A DNA stretch of 29,259 bases from CAYJRR01 sp964372275 [NCBI: uncultured bacterium] (lineage in GTDB: Bacteria; CAYJRR01): contig CAYJRR010000057.1 in the NCBI GenBank assembly GCA_964372275.1, positions 1 to 29,259 of the forward strand, read 5' to 3'. Below the pieces are notes generated by a model. It saw only the letters and a program-made list of their open reading frames with translations. It made no database searches and was not told where the DNA came from. A program made the translations under genes and the position numbers. Shown one piece after another: positions 24,999 to 29,259 of the stretch (position 1 is the first letter of the stretch; each line of letters begins with the position of its first letter).

Positions 24999-25004
24999 AG
25001 ACGA

Positions 25005-25382
25005 ATGATCGCGAAGAAGATCCTGATGGTCGAGGACGACCCGGACATCCGGCGCGTTGCCGTGATGGCCCTCAAGTTCAAAGGGGGGTTCGAGGTGGTC
25101 GTCGCCGGCGACGGGGTGGAGGGTCTGGAGAAGGCCGCCGCGGAGAAGCCCGACGTGATCCTCCTCGACTCGATGATGCCCCGCCTCGACGGCCCGGAGA
25201 CCTGCAAGCGCCTCAAGGCCGACCCCGACCTGAAGGCGATCCCGGTCATCTTCCTCACCGCCAAGAGCCAGAAGAAGGAGATCGAGTCCGGCCTCGAGCT
25301 GGGCGCGATCGGCTACCTGGTGAAACCGTTCGACCCGATGACCCTGGCCGACGAGCTCAAGAGCCTCCTCGCGCCGCTCTAA
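25005..25382 (+). CDS. single-domain response regulator (CheY-like)
   Basis: A 125-residue receiver domain with no output domain. Seen: the acidic pocket MVEDDPD (residues ~8-14), acceptor Asp in LLDSMMPRLDGPETCKRLK, the switch Thr in VIFLTAKSQKKEIESG and the invariant Lys in GYLVKPFDP. It likely receives phosphate from the upstream hybrid kinase and acts by binding another protein, as CheY-like or phosphorelay proteins do. The ATG at 25005 fits the usual start of the domain; an in-frame ATG at 24891 would add a 38-residue Arg/Gly-rich leader that looks like translated hairpin DNA, so it was rejected. No Shine-Dalgarno is seen next to 25005. The stop codon overlaps that of the convergent lipoprotein gene by 4 bases in all. 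Confidence 0.9.
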   Translation: MIAKKILMVEDDPDIRRVAVMALKFKGGFEVVVAGDGVEGLEKAAAEKPDVILLDSMMPRLDGPETCKRLKADPDLKAIPVIFLTAKSQKKEIESGLELGAIGYLVKPFDPMTLADELKSLLAPL

Positions 25383-26086
25383 TTGGTCGCGGGGCAGCCG
25401 TCGGGGGCGGCGGGGTAGAAGCGCTGCGGTTTGTTGATGGGGCAGGTCGTCTCCGACAGCGGATCGGCCGGCTCGCTCGCGCACGAAAGCGTTCCGCCGA
25501 CGTGGCCGGCGCCGCAGGCGTCCCCCTCCTGGAAGTAGACGGTCGGGCCGTCGGGGACGCTGGCAACGCAGCCGCGCTCGTCGCCGCCGTCCATCACGAT
25601 CTCGCAGGCGGCGGGGTACGGAGCCTCGGCGGGGCAGGACGCGGAGACGCAGTCGCCGTCGATCGACAGCTGCAGGCGCGCGAGGGCATGGCGTGCGGGA
25701 TCGCTTTCGAGGCCGTCGCGGTCGACGACGACCAGCTCCGCGACGTAGGTGCCGGAGGCGGCGGTCGAGAACTCGACGGTCGATGGGCCGGGGAACCCGA
25801 GGGTGGTGTCGGCGCCGGCCGGGGCCTCGACGATCGACCAGCGGTAGTCGACGATCGCGCCGTCGCTCGGATCGTCCGGATCGTAGGACGCGCCGCCGTC
25901 GAGGATCGCCGTCGTCGCGGCGAGCGGGCCGTCGGCGTCGATCACCGCCACCGGCTTCGCACCGGGCGAGCGGTCGGAGCCCCCGGCCCGCAGGTCGTTG
26001 TCGTTGCAACCGGCGCTCCCGCCGAGGGCGGCGACGAGCAACGCGAGCGTTGTGGCCGGACGAACGTTCCAGGATTTCGCGACCAC
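25379..26086 (-). CDS. PKD-domain lipoprotein of unknown function
   Basis: A 235-residue predicted lipoprotein: hydrophobic signal (ATTLALLVAALGGSAGC), with the likely lipidated Cys at 27. Residues ~40-125 form a PKD (Ig-like) domain: AVIDADGPLAATTAILDGGA, SYDPDDPSDGAIVDYRWSIV and GTYVAELVVVDRDGLES. The C-terminal ~100 residues are Cys-rich (CVSASC, PAAC, GC, DACGAG, LSC, TTC, GC), suggesting disulfides outside the cytoplasm. PKD domains usually serve in protein or sugar contacts at the cell surface. GTG at 26086 was chosen because AAAGGGG lies about 6 bases upstream and it gives a compact signal. An upstream palindrome (26139-26156) may regulate it. The preceding gene on the same strand is another lipoprotein, 130 bp away. 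Confidence 0.75.
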   Translation of the reverse strand: MVAKSWNVRPATTLALLVAALGGSAGCNDNDLRAGGSDRSPGAKPVAVIDADGPLAATTAILDGGASYDPDDPSDGAIVDYRWSIVEAPAGADTTLGFPGPSTVEFSTAASGTYVAELVVVDRDGLESDPARHALARLQLSIDGDCVSASCPAEAPYPAACEIVMDGGDERGCVASVPDGPTVYFQEGDACGAGHVGGTLSCASEPADPLSETTCPINKPQRFYPAAPDGCPATN

Positions 26087-26138
26087 GGCGCGCCCCTTTC
26101 GATCGCGACGTCGATCCGAAGGCCCCATCGTGGCCGAC

Positions 26139-26156
26139 ATTGATCGACAGATCAAT
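26139..26156. promoter_or_regulatory. 18-bp palindrome upstream of the PKD lipoprotein gene, possible operator
   Basis: ATTGATC-GACA-GATCAAT has perfect 7-bp arms around 4 bases, 53 bp before the GTG at 26086. On the minus strand, TTGATC in it could be a -35, with CACGAT 17 bases on as a weak -10. Dyad symmetry of this size in an intergenic region is typical of repressor sites; the protein is unknown. Confidence 0.5.
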
Positions 26157-26216
26157 CGGTGCCGTCGGCCCCCGCGGTGCCCCACGCCGTATCCTGCGAC
26201 GCGCCGGACACAGCCG

Positions 26217-27317
26217 TCACGGCTCCCGCCAGAACTGCACGTTCCCCAACGATTGGACGTACGCCGGGGCGAGGTACTCGTCGTAGGCGGCATCGACGTC
26301 GAGGTAGCGGTGCAAGAAGGCGGCCGCGATCGTCCGCGAGCGATCGCGCACGATCGCCGGATCGACGCTCGACGGGTCGCAGCCGTCGCTGACGAAGATC
26401 GCCGCGAGCGGGACGTCGCAGAGGTTGGAGAAGTCGAGGTGGCCGGCGTCGACCACCTTCAGCAGCGCCTTGGCCGGCTGGGCCAGCTCGTAGGGGGCCT
26501 GCTGGTCGGTGTCGAACGGGCAGGTGTGATCGGCGCCGCCCCCGACGATCGCCAGCGGTCGCGCGAGGTCGGCGACGAACGCCGGTGTGGCGCCCGCCTT
26601 GAAACCGGGGGCCATCGGCACGATCACGTCGATGCGCGGATCCTGTCGCGCCGTCTCGAGCGCCGTCCAGCCGCCGAAGGAGTGCCCGCTGGTCGCGACG
26701 CGGTCGCCGTCGACCTCGACCTCGAACGACGGGATCCCGAGGACGAGCCGGTCGAGCACGAATCGCAGGTCGAGCGGGCGGTCGACCGCCGATTGCGCCG
26801 TCGCGGCATCGTCGCCGAGTTGGCCGAAGTCGGTGAGGGTGTTCCCCGGGTGGTCGGGGCCGGCGACGACGTATCCGTGGCTGGCGAGGTGCTCGGTGAG
26901 GAAGTGGGACTGGAAGCGGACGCCGCCGTAGCCGTGCGAGAAGAGCACCAGCGGCCAGGGTCCTTCCGCGGGTGTGGCCCCGCGCCGGGCCGGGGTCTGG
27001 GCCTGGTAGAGCGGCCCGAAGGGGCCGTCGAGAACGTATTCGTTCGGACTGCCGTCGGGCGAGCGGGGATCGACCGGGTACCAGACGTCGACGAGGAAGG
27101 TCCGGCTGCGCGAGGGGTCGGTCATCTCCACCGTCCGCACCCCGACCGCCCAGGGGCCGGTTTCGGCCGGGTCGAGAATCGCGCCGCCGGTGCCGTCGCC
27201 GGGCGCGCCATCCTCGGCCGGCCCGTCCGGCGACGGTGCGGGCATCGCCCCGGTGGTCACGCCGCCGCCGCAGCCCGCGGCGAACATCACGAGCATCGCG
27301 AGGATCCCCACACGCAT
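26217..27317 (-). CDS. alpha/beta-hydrolase lipoprotein, PAF-acetylhydrolase-like
   Basis: A 366-residue protein with a lipoprotein signal (MRVGILAMLVMFAAGC, Cys16), then a disordered Gly/Pro/Asp-rich stretch and an alpha/beta hydrolase domain. Seen: LVLFSHGYGGVRFQSHFLTE (oxyanion-hole region), the nucleophile motif GHSFGG with Ser213, an acidic candidate in IVGGGADHTCPFD, and the catalytic His293 in DAGHLDFSN. The HG-x-GG, GHSFGG and H-x-D/N-F pattern resembles platelet-activating-factor acetylhydrolases and chlorophyllase-like esterases. It should hydrolyse an ester outside the cytoplasm; the natural substrate is not evident. It has internal Cys that could pair (TCPF, NLCDVP, DGCDPS). It diverges from the PadR-type regulator gene, whose product may control it. 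Confidence 0.85.
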   Translation of the reverse strand: MRVGILAMLVMFAAGCGGGVTTGAMPAPSPDGPAEDGAPGDGTGGAILDPAETGPWAVGVRTVEMTDPSRSRTFLVDVWYPVDPRSPDGSPNEYVLDGPFGPLYQAQTPARRGATPAEGPWPLVLFSHGYGGVRFQSHFLTEHLASHGYVVAGPDHPGNTLTDFGQLGDDAATAQSAVDRPLDLRFVLDRLVLGIPSFEVEVDGDRVATSGHSFGGWTALETARQDPRIDVIVPMAPGFKAGATPAFVADLARPLAIVGGGADHTCPFDTDQQAPYELAQPAKALLKVVDAGHLDFSNLCDVPLAAIFVSDGCDPSSVDPAIVRDRSRTIAAAFLHRYLDVDAAYDEYLAPAYVQSLGNVQFWREP

Positions 27318-27380
27318 CGTCCACCTCCGCTCCGTCCCGCGAAGCCGCGTCCGCCGCGGCGCCGGGCGTTCGAGGACGAA

Positions 27381-27425
27381 ACGCTAGGACGCACCGGCGA
27401 TACAGTCAATCATTACCTATTTGAC
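27381..27425 (-). promoter_or_regulatory. promoter and possible operator between the hydrolase and PadR genes
   Basis: On the minus strand, TTGACT (27409-27404) and, 17 bases on, TAGCGT (27386-27381) form a weak sigma70-type promoter for the hydrolase gene. The -35 lies within GTCAA (27405-27409) ... TTGAC (27421-27425), a dyad with a 16-bp half-site spacing in an A/T-rich patch. A repressor bound there would block the promoter; the divergent PadR-type protein is the obvious candidate. Confidence 0.45.
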
Positions 27426-27482
27426 CGTGCATCGTGGACCATCGCCCTTTACCGCGCGTTCCCCCCGGGGGACGATCCCACC

Positions 27483-28202
27483 GTGGCCCGACGACCCGAC
27501 GCCCCTAACCGAATCGACCTCCTCGTCCTCTCCTGCCTCGCGCGCCTGCCGATGCACGGCTACGAGCTGGAGCTGGAGCTCCGCTATCGCCACGTCCGCT
27601 GGTGGGCGAAGTGCGAGCACGGTCACCTCTATGCCGCTCTCGCCCGTCTGGAACGGAACGGCCTCCTGCGACGCGTCTCGCCGGCCGCCGCGACCGCCGC
27701 CCGTCGGCCCGGCCGGCTCGTCGCTGCCCGAGTCGAACGACGAGCCGCGCCCGCGGCGCGCGCCCAGGCCGCCGCAGCGTCCGCCGGTCGCGGCAAGCGG
27801 GTCTACGCGCTGACCGCCGCCGGTCGACGCCACCTCGGCCGCGCCCTCGACCAATTCGGCAGCGAGCCCGACTCGACCTACTTCGACGTCGACCTGTTCC
27901 TGGCCGGCGCCTTCATCCTCGAGCGCGAGGAGGCGATCGCCGTGCTACGGAGGCGCCGCGCGGGGCTGCTGTCGCGACGAACGGAGGCCGAGGCGCTCGC
28001 CGCGCGGATGGCCGGGCTCGTGCCGGTCACCGCCCGGCTGATCATGAATCATCGCCTCGAACACCTCGCCCACGAGCTCGCCTTCACCGACCGCGCCATC
28101 GAGGAGATCGGCCGCAGCGGGTCGTGGGGACCGTTTCTCGGCGCCGAGCGGATCGGCGAGTTCCTCGCTCGAACCGGCGCACGCCTCGAAGCGGCTCGAT
28201 AG
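27483..28202 (+). CDS. PadR-family transcriptional regulator with expanded wing
   Basis: A 239-residue DNA-binding protein. The winged helix (residues ~10-65) is clear: IDLLVLSCLARLPMHGYELE, then HLYAALARLERNGLLRR. The wing normally closes within about ten residues at a KRVYALTAAGRRHL-type strand, but here residues 66-104 are an Ala/Arg-rich insertion before that strand (105-118). The C-terminal half is helical (Vir_act_alpha_C-like; MNHRLEHLAHELAFTDRAIE) and should form the dimer. PadR proteins are usually local repressors released by small ligands or stress. GTG at 27483 is the best start; no ATG is available, and a G-rich ribosome site lies about 8-10 bases upstream. It diverges from the hydrolase lipoprotein gene and may repress it and itself through the dyad at 27405-27425. 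Confidence 0.85.
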   Translation: MARRPDAPNRIDLLVLSCLARLPMHGYELELELRYRHVRWWAKCEHGHLYAALARLERNGLLRRVSPAAATAARRPGRLVAARVERRAAPAARAQAAAASAGRGKRVYALTAAGRRHLGRALDQFGSEPDSTYFDVDLFLAGAFILEREEAIAVLRRRRAGLLSRRTEAEALAARMAGLVPVTARLIMNHRLEHLAHELAFTDRAIEEIGRSGSWGPFLGAERIGEFLARTGARLEAAR

Positions 28203-28311
28203 CCCGCCGATTGGAGCTCACTTTCACCGTCCCACGACGGTCCAACGCGTCCCACGCACAAACCACCCGGGGTTCCCGCGGCGGCACACAACCCCACGTC
28301 AGCCGGACGGA

Positions 28312-29259
28312 ATGAACTGGCATTCATCGTGCTTCTGTGCCCGACCGATGATCCTGTGGCTCCTGGCGACGGCGGCGTTGGGCTCGGGCGGGTGCGACCC
28401 GACGATCGATCCAGCCACCGAGGTGATTCGCGTCGCCGGCGAAGCGTGTGCGCTCGCCGATCGGTTCGAGCCTTCCGGAGTCGTTCCCGCCGGACCGTTT
28501 GCCGGGCGTCGCATCGACACCTCGTTCACCCGTTCGCTCAAGCTTCTCGACCCCGAGGAGGCGGCATCGTTCGGACCGGCGCCCGGCGAACGACTGGTCG
28601 CCAACGTGCTCCACGAAGGACGCTTCTGGATCGCGCGCATCCCGACGGAGTCGCTGGCGGAGGTGATCTACCAGTACGAAGACGTTCCCGGCGGCCTGGG
28701 CCACGGCCAGATCCGGCTCCTCTTCTCGAGCCAGGTGCCCCTGATTCCGCAAGTCCCGAGCCGCGACTCGACTCCGCGAGCGGTATCCGACCTCACCTTT
28801 ACGGCAGACGGAACCCCGCCCGTCGGCGTCGACCGGCCGGCCGGACACTGGCCGCTCGAGCAGTACCCGATCGCCTATCGATTGATGTCGACCGCGGCGA
28901 AGGTCCGGATCATGACCGACGCCAAGGGGATGCACCGCGTCCGGCAGTATCGGATCGAGGCCGACCGTGCCGCGAAGGAGCGGGTGCTGGACGAGATCCT
29001 GCGGGTCGGGACCGGCGCCGGCACGAGGCGAATGTTCAACCTGATCGTGCGCAACTGCACCAACGAGTCGATCGGGATCCTCGACCGGACCCTGGACTAC
29101 GGTCCGTTGCGGAACCTGGCGGCCCGCCTGGTCTGGTACGGCGCCCCGAAGCTGATCCCGCTCTACATGAAGGTCCGCGGCCAGCCCGAGGGGACGCCGC
29201 TCGGCGAGGAGCTGTTCACCCGTCGCGGCGCGCACCTCGAAGCGGCGCGGCAGCGCTAG
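28312..29259 (+). CDS. exported DUF4105/Lnb-like protein
   Basis: A 315-residue protein ending with the window's last base. It has a hydrophobic export signal (MILWLLATAALGSGGC) with Cys28 as a possible lipidation site, although the lipobox is poor. The body resembles the DUF4105 family: a YEDVPGGLGHGQIRLLFSSQ segment with His131 and a later RRMFNLIVRNCTNESIGILD segment with Cys249 (the family's N-C motif). DUF4105 includes Lnb, an enzyme in some Gram-positive bacteria that acylates lipoproteins using a Cys/His pair; other members are uncharacterised. ATG at 28312 gives the longest form; ATG at 28348 gives a more usual signal peptide and is a strong alternative. The 109-bp gap upstream shows no clear promoter. 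Family assignment is by motif only, and activity here is unproven. Confidence 0.6.
   Translation: MNWHSSCFCARPMILWLLATAALGSGGCDPTIDPATEVIRVAGEACALADRFEPSGVVPAGPFAGRRIDTSFTRSLKLLDPEEAASFGPAPGERLVANVLHEGRFWIARIPTESLAEVIYQYEDVPGGLGHGQIRLLFSSQVPLIPQVPSRDSTPRAVSDLTFTADGTPPVGVDRPAGHWPLEQYPIAYRLMSTAAKVRIMTDAKGMHRVRQYRIEADRAAKERVLDEILRVGTGAGTRRMFNLIVRNCTNESIGILDRTLDYGPLRNLAARLVWYGAPKLIPLYMKVRGQPEGTPLGEELFTRRGAHLEAARQR

Noticed and set aside
24891-25004. In-frame ATG 38 codons upstream of the response-regulator start.
   Set aside because: The added peptide is translated hairpin DNA without similarity to receiver domains, and there is no ribosome site.
28310-28325. Small hairpin GAATG-AACTGG-CATTC over the first ATG of the DUF4105-like gene.
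   Set aside because: Arms are only 5 bp, so it may be chance; noted only because it overlaps one of two possible starts.

Overview
The window is GC-rich, with strong third-position G/C preference in every real gene, and comes from a Gram-negative bacterium with outer-membrane (TolC-type) and periplasmic machinery. Several features point to a myxobacterium-like or other former deltaproteobacterial lineage: a Ser/Thr kinase with an HRDISPQN catalytic loop fused to a PEGA domain, a PilZ protein of the Myxococcus-paralogue type, many predicted lipoproteins, and a large hybrid histidine kinase. This placement is inference from gene families. No rRNA, tRNA, CRISPR, transposase or phage gene was seen; the window looks chromosomal.

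Layout. 1-4435 (+): the 3' part of ahcY; a spacer with two strong inverted repeats; an EcsC-family gene; then a tightly overlapping trio of a stand-alone RQC-like winged-helix protein, a TIGR04283-type glycosyltransferase and a PEGA/TPR-like exported protein. 4444-9338 (-): a tungstate-type ABC importer tupA-tupB-tupC followed by the Ser/Thr kinase, whose gene converges on the PEGA gene with 8 bp between them. 9478-13709 (+): a MacA-like fusion protein, a MacB-type ATPase and two FtsX-type permeases. A TolC-family gene (13733-15043, -) faces this operon, so the block could encode a complete tripartite efflux or extrusion machine. tolC and nadE (15068-16699, +) diverge from only 24 bp that contain a symmetric -10 element.

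16710-18378 (+): a membrane class III nucleotidyl cyclase and a PilZ protein with its own promoter and a structured leader. 18379-19488: inverted repeats, a small secreted protein with a good sigma70-type promoter, and a probable decayed gene. 19489-20970 (-): a solitary glycerol kinase. 21085-25382 (+): a periplasmic binding protein, a hybrid histidine kinase with two receiver domains, and a single-domain response regulator, most simply read as one signalling pathway. 25379-29259: two predicted lipoproteins on the minus strand (a PKD-domain protein and a PAF-acetylhydrolase-like hydrolase), a divergent PadR-type regulator with an unusually long wing, and a DUF4105/Lnb-like exported protein that ends with the window.

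Most genes belong to known families. The less ordinary points are the RQC/glycosyltransferase pair, a TupC ATPase without the usual switch histidine, very short leaders with -10-like boxes next to start codons, the symmetric tolC/nadE promoter, the binding-protein/kinase/regulator set, the PadR wing insertion, and several unexplained inverted repeats. Function and promoter calls come from reading motifs by eye; no search or folding was run.
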